Positions 28,076 to 37,527 are shown, counted from the stretch's first letter. The stretch: 64,000 bases of DNA from Ruminococcus sp. (GCA_017480485.1 JAFVAN010000039.1:1-64000), one strand, 5' to 3'. Program-made: numbers and translations. Notes: a model not told the origin generated them from the sequence alone.

Positions 28076-28795
28076 ATGGAAAACATCACAAAAGGCGCAC
28101 AGCTCTACGAAGGCAAGGCAAAGAAGGTATATGCTACCAACGACCCCGAGCTCGTTATCGTTGACTACAAGGACGACGCAACGGCCTTCAACGGCGAGAA
28201 GAAGGGCACCATCGTAGGCAAGGGCGTAATCAACAACAAGATGACTAACTATATGTTCTCGATGCTGGAGAAGGAGGGCGTTCCTACCCATCTGGTAGAG
28301 GAGCTTTCCGATAGAGAGACGCTGGTAAAGAAGGTCTCCATCGTTCCCCTCGAGGTCATCATCAGGAACGTTGCCGCAGGCAGCTTCTCCAAGAGAATGG
28401 GCGTTGAAGAGGGCAAGGCCCTGCTCTGCCCCATCCTTGAATACAGCTACAAGAACGACGACCTTGGCGACCCCTTCATCAACGACTACTATGCTCTGGC
28501 TCTGGGCCTCTGCACCAAGGAGGAGCTTGACACCATCGCCAAGTACGCCTTCAAGGTAAACGAGTTCATGGTGAAGTTCTTCAAGGGCATTGGCGTTGAC
28601 CTTATAGACTTCAAGATCGAGTTCGGCAAGACCTCTGACGGCACTATCATCCTTGCCGATGAGATCAGCCCCGACACCTGCCGCTTCTGGGACAGCAAGA
28701 CCCACGAGAAGCTGGACAAGGACCGTTTCCGCAGAGACATGGGCGGTGTTGAAGAGGCTTATCAGGAAATGATGAAGCGCATCGGCCTTAACTAA
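28076..28795 (+). CDS. purC: SAICAR synthase
   Basis: 239 residues from ATG 28076, which has GGAGG 8 nt upstream. It joins aspartate to CAIR with ATP. Motifs: [12 protein letters not shown] at the N-terminus, the phosphate-binding [23 protein letters not shown] segment ([15 protein letters not shown]) and [14 protein letters not shown] with the conserved acidic residues. Length and order are standard. Confidence 0.96.
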   Translation: MENITKGAQLYEGKAKKVYATNDPELVIVDYKDDATAFNGEKKGTIVGKGVINNKMTNYMFSMLEKEGVPTHLVEELSDRETLVKKVSIVPLEVIIRNVAAGSFSKRMGVEEGKALLCPILEYSYKNDDLGDPFINDYYALALGLCTKEELDTIAKYAFKVNEFMVKFFKGIGVDLIDFKIEFGKTSDGTIILADEISPDTCRFWDSKTHEKLDKDRFRRDMGGVEEAYQEMMKRIGLN

Positions 28796-28817
28796 AATAC
28801 ATAAACGAGGTAAAGGA

Positions 28818-29852
28818 ATGAAAAGTTTTTCTGACAGCTACAAGGATGCGGGCGTTGACGTTACCGCGGGCTACAAGGCAGTTGAGCTCATGAAGCAGCA
28901 CGTAGCAAGGACCATGAACAAGGGCGTTCTCAGCGGCATTGGCGGCTTTGGCGGGCTTTACGAGCTGGACCTGACGGGCATCTCCAAGCCCGTGCTGGTG
29001 AGCGGCACAGACGGCGTCGGCACCAAGATAAAGATAGCTTTCATAATGGACAAACATGACACCGTGGGCATCGACTGCGTTGCCATGTGTGTTAACGACA
29101 TAATCTGCTGCGGCGCAAGGCCTCAGTTCTTCCTGGACTACATTGCCTGCGGAAAGAACGAGCCCGAGAAGATCGCAAAGATAGTTTCGGGTGTTGCCGA
29201 GGGCTGCGTACAGGCTGAATGTGCCCTCATTGGCGGCGAGACCGCAGAGCACCCGGGACTTATGCCCGAGGACGAGTATGATCTGGCGGGCTTCTCTGTG
29301 GGCGTTGTTGACAAAGAGAAGATCATCCGCCCCGAGAGCCAGAAGGCGGGCGACGTGATGATCGCCATCAAGTCCAGCGGCGTTCACTCCAACGGCTTCT
29401 CTCTGGTCAGAAAGGTCTTCAACGTAAACGAGCAGAACCTTGCAAGGCACTACTCCGAGCTGGGCTCCACTCTTGGCAGCGTTCTGCTGACCCCCACAAG
29501 GATTTACGTCAAGGCCATAATGAACCTTATGAGCAAGGTGACCGTAAAGAGCGTGTCCCACATCACAGGCGGCGGCTTCTACGAGAACATCCCGCGCTCG
29601 CTGCCTCAGGGGCTCACAGCAAAGATCGAGCGGAGCGCAGTTCAGGTGCTGCCGATCTTTGACCTTATCGCCGGAACGGGCAAGATACCCGAGAGAGATA
29701 TGTTCAACACCTTCAACATGGGCGTTGGAATGGCTGTCGTTGTGGACAAGAACGACGCCGACAAGGCTGTTGCCGCTATCAAGGAGGCAGGCGAGGAGGC
29801 TTATGTCCTCGGCGAACTCATTGACAGCGACGAGGGTGTTATAATTTGCTGA
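28818..29852 (+). CDS. purM: Phosphoribosylformylglycinamidine cyclo-ligase (AIR synthetase)
   Basis: 344 residues, standard length. It closes the imidazole ring from FGAM using ATP. Landmarks: [62 protein letters not shown] and the C-terminal [20 protein letters not shown] precedes the ATG. Followed by an unusual 12-bp hairpin before purN. Confidence 0.96.
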   Translation: MKSFSDSYKDAGVDVTAGYKAVELMKQHVARTMNKGVLSGIGGFGGLYELDLTGISKPVLVSGTDGVGTKIKIAFIMDKHDTVGIDCVAMCVNDIICCGARPQFFLDYIACGKNEPEKIAKIVSGVAEGCVQAECALIGGETAEHPGLMPEDEYDLAGFSVGVVDKEKIIRPESQKAGDVMIAIKSSGVHSNGFSLVRKVFNVNEQNLARHYSELGSTLGSVLLTPTRIYVKAIMNLMSKVTVKSVSHITGGGFYENIPRSLPQGLTAKIERSAVQVLPIFDLIAGTGKIPERDMFNTFNMGVGMAVVVDKNDADKAVAAIKEAGEEAYVLGELIDSDEGVIIC

Positions 29853-29862
29853 TATTATCTAT

Positions 29863-29895
29863 GCAACACTATACGGCGCGGACTGTATGGTGTTG
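29863..29895 (+). repeat. 12-bp inverted repeat between purM and purN
   Basis: GCAACACTATAC (29863-29874) pairs with GTATGGTGTTGC (29884-29895), one G-T wobble, loop of 9 nt. The arms resemble the right end of the MITE-like element at 38980-39175 (GCAACACTGTACG on that element's minus strand). It may be a decayed or minimal copy, or an RNA processing hairpin. Confidence 0.5.
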
Positions 29896-29919
29896 CTTTG
29901 GTATATTGAGGAGTTAAAA

Positions 29920-30555
29920 ATGGACGGAAATAAAAAAATCGTAGTGCTGGTATCCGGGGGCGGAACTAACCTACAAGCCCTGATCGACGCCGAAAAGCGC
30001 GGCGAGATACACGGCGGCTCCATCACCTGTGTGATATCCTCGAAGGAGGGGGCCTACGCCCTTGAAAGAGCCGCAAAGGCCGACATCCCGACTGTTACCC
30101 TACCAAGGAAGGACTATCCCGACAGCCGCGCCTACAGCGAAGCCATACTGGCAGAGCTGAACAGGCAGGGCGCCGATCTTGTGGTGCTGGCTGGCTTTAT
30201 GACGATACTGGACCAGTGCGTTACTCAGGCATACACGAACAGAATAATAAACGTTCACCCGGCGCTGATACCCAGCTTCTGCGGCGAGGGCTTCTACGGG
30301 CTCAGGGTACACGAGAAGGCACTGGAATACGGCGTTAAGGTCTCGGGCGCCACGATACATTTTGTAAACGAGAAGGCCGACGCGGGCCCTATCATCCTGC
30401 AGGGCACTGTGGCTGTTGAAAACGGCGACACTCCCGAGATTCTACAACGCAGGATAATGGAGAACGTTGAATGGAAGCTGCTGCCCAAGGCGGTCTCGCT
30501 GTTCTGCGAGGACAGGATAACCGTTAAGGACGGCAGAGCATACGTTGATCTGTAA
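29920..30555 (+). CDS. purN: Phosphoribosylglycinamide formyltransferase
   Basis: 211 residues from ATG 29920 with GAGGAG 6 nt upstream. It transfers formyl from 10-formyl-THF to GAR. Motifs: VLVSGGGTNLQALIDA (phosphate loop, Gly-Thr where many have Gly-Ser), VVLAGFMTIL, INVHPALIPSF with the catalytic Asn/His, and HFVNEKADAGPII with the catalytic Asp. Normal length. Confidence 0.95.
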   Translation: MDGNKKIVVLVSGGGTNLQALIDAEKRGEIHGGSITCVISSKEGAYALERAAKADIPTVTLPRKDYPDSRAYSEAILAELNRQGADLVVLAGFMTILDQCVTQAYTNRIINVHPALIPSFCGEGFYGLRVHEKALEYGVKVSGATIHFVNEKADAGPIILQGTVAVENGDTPEILQRRIMENVEWKLLPKAVSLFCEDRITVKDGRAYVDL

Positions 30556-30583
30556 AAAGATTTGATAAATGGAGGTAATAGAA

Positions 30584-31300
30584 ATGAAAACACTTGACAT
30601 CTACGAGGAGCTCAAGGGCAATTCCTATCCCGGCAGAGGCATCATAATCGGCAAGAGCGCCGACGGCAAAAACGCCGTTACTGCTTACTTCATCATGGGC
30701 AGGAGCGTGAATAGCCGCAACCGCGTGTTCACCGAGACCGAGGACGGCATCAAGACCGAGGCCGCCGACCCCTCAAAGCTCACCGACCCGCACCTTATCA
30801 TCTATTCCCCCGTTCGCGTGCTGGGCAACAAGACCATTGTTACCAACGGCGACCAGACCGACACCATTTATGAGCTGATGGACAAGCAGCAGACCTTTGA
30901 GCAGAGCCTGCGCACCCGCGTTTACGAGGATGACGAGCCCAACTACACCCCCCGCATCTCAGGCATCATGCACGTTGGCGACGGAAAGTACAACTACGCC
31001 CTCAACATCATCAAATCCGCAGACGGCGACCCCGACTGTGTTGAGCGCTTCACCTTTGCCTACAGCGAGCCTCTTGCAGGCATTGGCCACTTCATCCACA
31101 CCTATATGGGCGACGGCTCTCCCCTTCCCAGCTTTGAAGGCGAGCCCAAGAAGATCTCTGTCCCCAACGACATCGACGAATTCACCAACGGCCTTTGGGC
31201 TGCCCTGAACGAGGACAACAAGGTGTCGCTGTTCGTTAGATTTATCGACATCGAGACGGGCAAGGCGGTCACTAATGTGGTCAACAAGTACACAAAGTGA
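30584..31300 (+). CDS. purO: PurO-type IMP cyclohydrolase
   Basis: 238 residues from ATG 30584, with GGAGG 8 nt upstream. The N-terminus ELKGNSYPGRGIIIGKSADG and the FRSR-like GRSVNSRNRVF, then YSPVRVLGNKTIVTNGDQT, match the stand-alone IMP cyclohydrolase family first known from archaea (PF07826 type). It would catalyse the last step to IMP. The usual bacterial PurH cyclohydrolase domain is missing from the transformylase encoded at 32064, so the two proteins together replace bifunctional PurH. GTG of the next gene overlaps its stop. Confidence 0.85.
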   Translation: MKTLDIYEELKGNSYPGRGIIIGKSADGKNAVTAYFIMGRSVNSRNRVFTETEDGIKTEAADPSKLTDPHLIIYSPVRVLGNKTIVTNGDQTDTIYELMDKQQTFEQSLRTRVYEDDEPNYTPRISGIMHVGDGKYNYALNIIKSADGDPDCVERFTFAYSEPLAGIGHFIHTYMGDGSPLPSFEGEPKKISVPNDIDEFTNGLWAALNEDNKVSLFVRFIDIETGKAVTNVVNKYTK

Positions 31301-32058
31301 AGAGAATTAAAAGCAGATCACTTAAAGTTCTGATCGTTATTTGCATACTCGTACTTTTGCTCGGCGTTTGTGCCATGCTTACGTTCTTCAGGGTCATCCA
31401 CCCGAACAAGGTGTTTTCCGCAGGGTACGAGGTCCGCGGAGTTGATGTTTCTGCATATCAGGGAGATATCGACTGGGGTCTGCTGGCCTCTCAGGGTATT
31501 GATTTTGCTTATATCAAGGCCACCGAAGGCAGCGGCTACACCGATGAGTATTTCCCCTACAATTTCAAAGAGGCGAAAAAGTACGGGCTGCGCGTTGGCG
31601 GCTACCACTTTTTCAGCTATGACAGTCCCGGGAAAACTCAGGCCGAGAACTTTATCTCGGCAGTCCCCAAGGAGCAAGGCAGTCTGCCGCCTGTCATTGA
31701 TCTTGAATTTTATGATGAGTACGAAAAGAAAACAACGCCCGAAAGAGACAAGGTGCTGCCCGAGCTCGCTGATCTTGCGCTGATGCTTGAAGAGCACTAC
31801 GGAGTACGGCCGGTGATATATGTTACCCACAAAAGCTACAGACTCTATATCAAGGGCAGCGAGTTCGAGGACTATCCCCTGTGGATAAGAGACGTGTACA
31901 AGCCCGTGATAAGCCCTTCGGAATGGGTATTCTGGCAGTATGCGGACGATGAGCACCTTGAAGGTTATTCAGGTGACGAGGACAGGATAGATATGAATGT
32001 ATTTAACGGGAGCAGGGAGGAATTTCTTGCTTTCTGCGAAAGAATAAACAGGAGGTAA
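31297..32058 (+). CDS. Membrane-anchored GH25 muramidase
   Basis: 253 residues. The GTG start overlaps the purO stop (GTGA). A single membrane anchor (about 9-29) leads to a GH25 lysozyme domain: RGVDVSAYQGDIDW, AYIKATEGSGYTD, GGYHFFSY and PVIDLEFYDE with the catalytic Asp/Glu, ending in WVFWQYAD. It would cleave the MurNAc-GlcNAc bond of peptidoglycan outside the cell. It is embedded in the purine operon between purO and the AICAR transformylase gene with 5 nt spacing downstream. No metabolic reason is visible. Confidence 0.9.
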   Translation: MKRIKSRSLKVLIVICILVLLLGVCAMLTFFRVIHPNKVFSAGYEVRGVDVSAYQGDIDWGLLASQGIDFAYIKATEGSGYTDEYFPYNFKEAKKYGLRVGGYHFFSYDSPGKTQAENFISAVPKEQGSLPPVIDLEFYDEYEKKTTPERDKVLPELADLALMLEEHYGVRPVIYVTHKSYRLYIKGSEFEDYPLWIRDVYKPVISPSEWVFWQYADDEHLEGYSGDEDRIDMNVFNGSREEFLAFCERINRR

Positions 32059-32063
32059 TTAGA

Positions 32064-33245
32064 ATGGCAAACGAAATGTTACTGAAGTACGGCTGCAACC
32101 CCAACCAGAAGCCGTCAAGAGTTTTTATGGAGAACGGCACTGAGCTGCCTATTGAAGTCCTTAACGGCAAGCCAGGTTACATCAACCTGCTGGACGCCTT
32201 TAACGGCTGGCAGCTGGTAAGAGAGCTCAAGAAGGCCACAGGTCTTCCCTCGGCCACCAGCTTCAAGCACGTTTCCCCCGCAGGCGCCGCAGTTGGCAGG
32301 CCTCTTTCGGACACCCTGAAAAAGATATACTTCGTTGACGACCTGGGCGAGCTCTCCCCTCTTGCCTGCGCTTACGCAAGAGCCAGAGGCGCCGACAGAA
32401 TGTCCTCCTACGGCGATTTCATCGCTCTCTCGGACGTTTGCGACGTTCCCACCGCCAGAATGATACAGCGCGAGGTATCAGACGGCATCATAGCCCCCGG
32501 CTACACCGACGAGGCGTTGGAGATCCTCAAAAGCAAGCGCAAGGGTACCTACAACATTATCAAGATCGACGAAAACTACAAGCCTGCCCCTGTTGAGACA
32601 AAGCAGGTGTTCGGCGTTACCTTTGAGCAGGGCCGCAACGAGCTTGACATAAACAAGGAGCTGCTCTCCAACATAGTGACCGACAACAAGGACATCCCCG
32701 AGGACAAGCTTGAGGACCTGATGATCTCTCTCATCACCCTGAAATACACCCAGTCCAATTCCGTTTGCTATGTAAAGGACGGTCAGGCCATCGGCATCGG
32801 TGCGGGCCAGCAGAGCCGCATCCACTGCACAAGGCTGGCGGGCAACAAGGCCGACATCTGGTGGCTGAGACAGCATCCTAAGGTTCTGGGCTTACAGTTC
32901 GTTGACAACATCCGCCGCCCCGACCGCGACAACGCCATTGATGTTTACATCTCTGACGAGTACATGGACGTGCTTGCCGACGGCGCATGGGAGAACATCT
33001 TCAAGGTAAAGCCCGAGGTCTTCACCAAGGAGGAGCAGAAGGAGTGGCTGGCGCAGAACACTGACGTTGCCCTTGGCTCCGACGCCTTCTTCCCCTTCGG
33101 CGACAACATCGAGCGCGCCAAGAAGTCGGGCGTTGCCTACATAGCCGAGCCCGGCGGCTCCATCCGCGACGATCATGTTATAATGACCTGCAACAAGTAC
33201 AATATCGCAATGGCCTTCACGGGCATCAGGCTCTTCCATCACTGA
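32064..33245 (+). CDS. Stand-alone AICAR transformylase
   Basis: 393 residues, corresponding to the C-terminal transformylase half of PurH only. It formylates AICAR to FAICAR. Visible landmarks: LKYGCNPNQKPS, TSFKHVSPAGAAVG with the Lys and His of the active site, VCDVPTARMIQREVSDGIIAPGY-like region, YTQSNSVCYVKDGQAIGIG and the C-terminal EPGGSIRDDHVI. No MGS-like IMP cyclohydrolase domain precedes it; that step is assigned to purO upstream. AGGAGG precedes the ATG. Confidence 0.93.
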   Translation: MANEMLLKYGCNPNQKPSRVFMENGTELPIEVLNGKPGYINLLDAFNGWQLVRELKKATGLPSATSFKHVSPAGAAVGRPLSDTLKKIYFVDDLGELSPLACAYARARGADRMSSYGDFIALSDVCDVPTARMIQREVSDGIIAPGYTDEALEILKSKRKGTYNIIKIDENYKPAPVETKQVFGVTFEQGRNELDINKELLSNIVTDNKDIPEDKLEDLMISLITLKYTQSNSVCYVKDGQAIGIGAGQQSRIHCTRLAGNKADIWWLRQHPKVLGLQFVDNIRRPDRDNAIDVYISDEYMDVLADGAWENIFKVKPEVFTKEEQKEWLAQNTDVALGSDAFFPFGDNIERAKKSGVAYIAEPGGSIRDDHVIMTCNKYNIAMAFTGIRLFHH

Positions 33246-33260
33246 TAAAAGGTTACGCCC

Positions 33261-33935
33261 ATGAATAAAAGACTTTTTGCAGTCACGACTGCCTTATTGA
33301 TGGCCCTTTCTTTGGCGGCCTGCGGCGAGAGCGATGATGACGACGATGATGAGCCTGCGGCTCCCAAGAAGACATTAGCTGCGGCAGAATCCGAGGAGGA
33401 GTCTGCGGCTGCCACCACAACAACTACTGCCACGACCACAACTACCACGACAACGACCACCGCTGCTCAGCCTGCAAGCACTCTCAAGGATTATTCCGCA
33501 ACGGGCTATGAGTTCACTCTGGATACTGACCTCTGGTCGCAGCAAACAACCGATAATAACGACTTCAAGTTCAGCGGCGTAGGCCTATCGACGACCTGCA
33601 ACCTTTATATTTGGAGCCAGCTGATCTCCGATTCCTTCAGCTACGATAGATCCGAAGAGATCTTTGAAAGCTATAAGGAGACCTATGCCGAACTGGACAG
33701 CGAGCTTACGTTCACCGAAACAGGAAACTACAGCACAAATAACGGAAATGATTATGATTGCATCCACTTTGTTGCAGAATCAACGGACGATAGCAGCGAA
33801 TGGTATGATGACCATTTCCTACTTTTCGGCGATACCTATGTTGTTACCTTCCAATTCATCGGGACGGGCAAATATTCAACATCCTATAAGCTGGATTACT
33901 TCTTTGACATAATGGATACTGTTACGATCTCTTAA
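33261..33935 (+). CDS. Lipoprotein paralogue 1 with Thr-rich linker
   Basis: 224 residues. A lipoprotein signal peptide with lipobox SLAAC (Cys near 21) is followed by an acidic patch, a Thr-rich linker encoded by repeated ACN codons (about 53-67), and a globular C-terminal domain of about 150 residues with YEFTLDTDLWSQ. The domain pattern recurs in the next two genes (TGYEFTLDTDLW / DYWFDVNLDDW / CYRITVDPNKW). I do not recognise its fold. First of three tandem paralogues placed inside the purine operon. Confidence 0.8.
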   Translation: MNKRLFAVTTALLMALSLAACGESDDDDDDEPAAPKKTLAAAESEEESAAATTTTTATTTTTTTTTTAAQPASTLKDYSATGYEFTLDTDLWSQQTTDNNDFKFSGVGLSTTCNLYIWSQLISDSFSYDRSEEIFESYKETYAELDSELTFTETGNYSTNNGNDYDCIHFVAESTDDSSEWYDDHFLLFGDTYVVTFQFIGTGKYSTSYKLDYFFDIMDTVTIS

Positions 33936-33967
33936 GACAGGATTATTGAGCAAAAGGAGGAAGCAAA

Positions 33968-34690
33968 ATGAAAAAACTGCTTGCGATGACTGCGGCCTTT
34001 GTTATGGCGCTTTCTATGGCAGCCTGCGGCGCCACGGACGACGATGACGACGACGAGCCCCCCGCACCCAAAAAGACTCTTGCAGCAGATGACGACTCGG
34101 AGGAGGAGCCCGAAAAGACCAAGGCCACTACCGCTGCACCCGATACTACGACCACAACTACGACTACCACGACCACTACAGCTGCTACCACCACTACAAC
34201 TACAAAAGCAGCTGACCCGCAGCCGACGGAGGATGGCTCTGTCAAGACCTACTATGGTACGGACTACTGGTTCGATGTGAATCTGGACGACTGGTCGGAG
34301 GAGACCCCATCGGGCACAGACTTCAATTTCTACAGCGTTGAGCTGGGCGGTACCGTTAACTTTAATGTCAGCAGAACAGAAAACGGTCAGGAATACAGCG
34401 ACGAGTTCGCCAATGATCTTTGCGACCAGCTAAAATCCACATATCTTGAGTTCGGCTACGACACCGTGGATACAGACACAGGCACCTACACCGCAGCCTA
34501 CAGCACTCAATATCCCTGCATACAGGTCAAGATGCACACCACCTTTGCGGGTGCAAGTATGACCCAGGAGATCTACTACCTCTTCCAGGGGACCCACTCC
34601 GTTGTGTTCACCTTCACGGCGGGCGACGAATATTATGACAGCTATATCAGCAATCTGTTTAAGGTGATCAACACCGCCTATCTGCAATAA
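33968..34690 (+). CDS. Lipoprotein paralogue 2 with Thr-rich linker
   Basis: 240 residues. Lipobox SMAAC (Cys near 21), Asp-rich patch, a long ACN-encoded Thr tract (about 58-80), then the shared domain with DYWFDVNLDDWSEE. The end reads FKVINTAYLQ, comparable to the paralogue ending DIMDTVTIS. AAAGGAGG lies upstream. Product is likely surface exposed, anchored to the membrane by lipid. Confidence 0.8.
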   Translation: MKKLLAMTAAFVMALSMAACGATDDDDDDEPPAPKKTLAADDDSEEEPEKTKATTAAPDTTTTTTTTTTTTAATTTTTTKAADPQPTEDGSVKTYYGTDYWFDVNLDDWSEETPSGTDFNFYSVELGGTVNFNVSRTENGQEYSDEFANDLCDQLKSTYLEFGYDTVDTDTGTYTAAYSTQYPCIQVKMHTTFAGASMTQEIYYLFQGTHSVVFTFTAGDEYYDSYISNLFKVINTAYLQ

Positions 34691-34729
34691 GCAAGGACAA
34701 AGAAAAAAACGAACAGGAGAACTAAACAT

Positions 34730-35419
34730 ATGAAAAGAATACTTGCACTTACAGCCGCATTTCTGATGGCGCTCTCTATGGCAGCCTGCGGCGACACCGA
34801 CAAAGACGAAGATGAAAAGGAGAGCAAGGCTCCAAAGGCAACGGCAGCCGACGCAAGCACCGAAGAAAAGAGCGACAGCAAGGAAGCTGAGAGCGAAGAA
34901 GCTGAAAGCGAAGAAGAGACCGAATCTCCCGCCGATATTGATGAAGAGCCCGAGGAATCCTCGGCAGCAGAGCTGCCTCCTCTCGGAGAGAACGACTTTG
35001 CGGGCAGCTGCTATAGGATAACGGTCGATCCCAACAAGTGGAGCGACGCAGGATCGCAAAATGGGGTGGACGCCATGTACATGAACACGGCCGACATGAC
35101 CACAAACTTCAACGTTGTTGCCACACCCTCCAGCGGAGCCAAGGTAAGCGACCTGGCGGCCTATGGTGACGTTCTCAAGCAGACCTACGAGAGCTACGGC
35201 TACACCGTAAACACCATCATCCCCAAGCAGTATAACGGCAGAGATGTGCTTTATGCCGAGATACAGATGGATCTGGGAGATGCAGTTATGAAGCAGGTGC
35301 AGTATTACTTTGTGGCACAGTCTGATTTCGTTATCTTCACCTACTCCGCTACCGACCAGACCTTTGATACATATCTTTCGGACTTTACCGCAGTGCTGGA
35401 CTCCATCGTGCTCATCTGA
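34730..35419 (+). CDS. Lipoprotein paralogue 3 with acidic linker
   Basis: 229 residues. Lipobox SMAAC, then a Glu/Ser/Lys-rich linker (about 25-80) in place of the Thr tract, and the shared domain with SCYRITVDPNKWSD and a C-terminal DFTAVLDSIVLI. The different linker with a conserved head and domain suggests duplication followed by linker replacement. ACAGGAG lies upstream. Confidence 0.8.
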   Translation: MKRILALTAAFLMALSMAACGDTDKDEDEKESKAPKATAADASTEEKSDSKEAESEEAESEEETESPADIDEEPEESSAAELPPLGENDFAGSCYRITVDPNKWSDAGSQNGVDAMYMNTADMTTNFNVVATPSSGAKVSDLAAYGDVLKQTYESYGYTVNTIIPKQYNGRDVLYAEIQMDLGDAVMKQVQYYFVAQSDFVIFTYSATDQTFDTYLSDFTAVLDSIVLI

Positions 35420-35470
35420 GGCAGCATGACAAATCAAATAAATCAAACCACCCTAAGGAGGTCATGACCT

Positions 35471-36826
35471 ATGAAGATCCTTGTAATTGGCAGCGGCGGA
35501 CGCGAGCACGCGATAATTCGCAAGCTCATGCAGTCGCCAAAATGTGAAAAGATATACTGCACTCCCGGCAACGGCGGCATAGCCGCAGACGGTGCAGAGT
35601 GCTTCGGCGTCGGCGCCACCGACATAGACGGCGTTGTTAAGCTTGCAAAGCAGCTCAGCGTTGACCTTGTGGTCGTTGCACCCGATGATCCGCTGGTGCT
35701 GGGCATGGTGGACGCGCTCCGCGCCGAGGGCTTCAAGACCTTCGGTCCAAAGGCAGCTGCGGCCATCATTGAGGGCTCCAAGGTGTTTTCTAAGGAGCTA
35801 ATGAAAAAGTACAAGATACCCACCGCGGAATACGAGGTCTTCACCGAGAGCGACAAGGCCATTGCCTACGTCAAGGAAAAGAATACCTATCCCGCTGTCA
35901 TCAAGGCTGATGGTCTGGCACTGGGCAAGGGCGTTATCCTTGCACAGAACGAGCAGGAGGCAGTGGACGCCATCCGCTCTATGATCGACGGCAGGCAGTT
36001 CGGTGACAGCAGCGCGAGGATCGTTGTTGAAGAATATCTCACCGGCCCCGAGGTGTCGGTGCTTGCCTTCACTGACGGCAAGTGCGTAAAGCCCATGCTC
36101 TCATCCATGGACCACAAGCGAGCCTATGATAACGATCAGGGCCTGAACACAGGCGGTATGGGCACCATTTCTCCTAACCCCTGCTACACACCCGAGCTGG
36201 CGGAGGAGTGCATGGAGAAGATCTTCCTGCCCACCATCAACGCCATGAGCGCCGAGGACAGGACCTTTGAGGGCTGCCTCTACTTTGGCCTGATGCTCAC
36301 CCCCAAGGGGCCGAAGGTCATCGAGTATAACTGCCGCTTCGGCGACCCCGAGACCCAGGTAGTGCTGCCGATGCTGAAGACCGATCTACTGGAGATAATG
36401 CTGGCCATCGACGAGCACAGGCTCTCGGAGCTTGATATAGAGTGGTACAGCGGCAGCTGCGCCTGCGTTGTTATGGCGAGCGGCGGCTATCCCCTTTCCT
36501 ACCCCAAGGGGCTGGAGATCAGCGGCCTTGACGACCATGGACAGGTCCCGGACGCTGAAGTGTTCCACGCAGGCACTAAGCTCTCCGAGGGCAAGTTCCT
36601 GACAAACGGCGGCCGCGTCCTTGGCGTGACTGCAAGGGGCAAGACCCTGAGAGAGGCCATCGACAATTCCTACAAGGCTGTCGAAAAAATAACCTTCGAG
36701 AACGCCCACTATCGCCGAGACATAGGCCAGCGGGCATTGAAGGCCGCCTTTGACCCAACTGATTTCGAGTACAAGCAGGACCTTGAGGACTACCTTGAGG
36801 AAAACGGCATCTATATCAGGCAGTAA
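35471..36826 (+). CDS. purD: Phosphoribosylamine-glycine ligase
   Basis: 451 residues, slightly longer than the usual about 420-430. It makes GAR from phosphoribosylamine, glycine and ATP. ATP-grasp landmarks: VIGSGGREHAI at the N-terminus, VVAPDDPLVLGMVDAL, PAVIKADGLALGKGVI, SSMDHKRAYDNDQGLNTGGM and the metal site VIEYNCRFGDPETQ. AAGGAGG is 9 nt before ATG. Last gene of the operon, closed by a strong terminator. purF, purL and purB are not in the window. Confidence 0.95.
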   Translation: MKILVIGSGGREHAIIRKLMQSPKCEKIYCTPGNGGIAADGAECFGVGATDIDGVVKLAKQLSVDLVVVAPDDPLVLGMVDALRAEGFKTFGPKAAAAIIEGSKVFSKELMKKYKIPTAEYEVFTESDKAIAYVKEKNTYPAVIKADGLALGKGVILAQNEQEAVDAIRSMIDGRQFGDSSARIVVEEYLTGPEVSVLAFTDGKCVKPMLSSMDHKRAYDNDQGLNTGGMGTISPNPCYTPELAEECMEKIFLPTINAMSAEDRTFEGCLYFGLMLTPKGPKVIEYNCRFGDPETQVVLPMLKTDLLEIMLAIDEHRLSELDIEWYSGSCACVVMASGGYPLSYPKGLEISGLDDHGQVPDAEVFHAGTKLSEGKFLTNGGRVLGVTARGKTLREAIDNSYKAVEKITFENAHYRRDIGQRALKAAFDPTDFEYKQDLEDYLEENGIYIRQ

Positions 36827-36838
36827 GCAATAAAAACA

Positions 36839-36885
36839 CTCCCCGAACTTCAACTCAGCTTGAGGTTCGGGGAGCTTTATTTTTA
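36839..36885. terminator. Terminator of the purine operon
   Basis: A 15-bp stem (36839-36853 with 36860-36874) with one wobble, loop CTCAGC, then CTTTATTTTTATTG. It also serves the convergent gene ending at 36889. Confidence 0.9.
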
Positions 36886-36888
36886 TTG

Positions 36889-37527
36889 TTATTTTGTGGC
36901 AGATAAGATATAGTACAAGATCTCGCAGCCCAAAAATATAAAAGCGATGACGCCAAGCACCGCAAGAATAACCACAAGCGGGTTTACCTTGGAGATATCC
37001 TGTTTCAGGACATTCTTCTCCTCCTTCTTCGCAGGGGGCATTGGGTAAGGCGGATATGCTCCGTAGCGTCCATCGGGAACAGAAGGCCCGCTGCCATAGG
37101 GCGGCATAGTGGGCTGAGGCGCAGCATCGGTATACCTTGGATACCGCTCTCCGCCTACATAGCGCTCATGGCCGTCGCCGAGATCGGTCCCTGCGTATAT
37201 AGTGTGGTTGTCCATCGGGGGCGGGGCGGCCGAGAAAACAGCCCTTTCCTTGGGCTCAGGATAACCGCAGGTAGGGCAGACAGCGCAGGAGGCATCATAA
37301 TCACAGCCGCATCGAAGACAATGAGCCGTCCCGGAAGAAAAACTGCTGTGCTTTAGTGCGGGGGCATCATCATCCATCACAGCGCCGGAGAAGCCCGCGG
37401 ACTTCATACCAAAGCCGCGCCTTGCGCCAAAATCCGGCTCGGCGGGCCTTAGCGTGGTCTCGCAGAAGGGGCAGACTTTCATGGAAGAAGTTATGGGATT
37501 GTTGCAGATCTTACATTTCATTTCCAT
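36889..37527 (-). CDS. Double zinc-ribbon protein with C-terminal membrane anchor
   Basis: 212 residues. Two zinc-ribbon units, CKIC-x11-CPFC (about 4-20) and CLRCGC-x8-CPTCGY (about 72-90), a Pro/Gly/Tyr-rich linker (about 100-165) and one membrane helix at about 182-205. Tail-anchored zinc-ribbon proteins of this shape are common in Clostridia, roles unknown. It follows ychF by 20 nt. GGGAAG precedes the ATG. Confidence 0.75.
   Translation of the reverse strand: MEMKCKICNNPITSSMKVCPFCETTLRPAEPDFGARRGFGMKSAGFSGAVMDDDAPALKHSSFSSGTAHCLRCGCDYDASCAVCPTCGYPEPKERAVFSAAPPPMDNHTIYAGTDLGDGHERYVGGERYPRYTDAAPQPTMPPYGSGPSVPDGRYGAYPPYPMPPAKKEEKNVLKQDISKVNPLVVILAVLGVIAFIFLGCEILYYILSATK

Noticed and set aside
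33400..34210. CRISPR or satellite repeat in the threonine tracts
   Set aside because: The repeats are ACN codons within open reading frames, with no spacers or conserved direct repeats.
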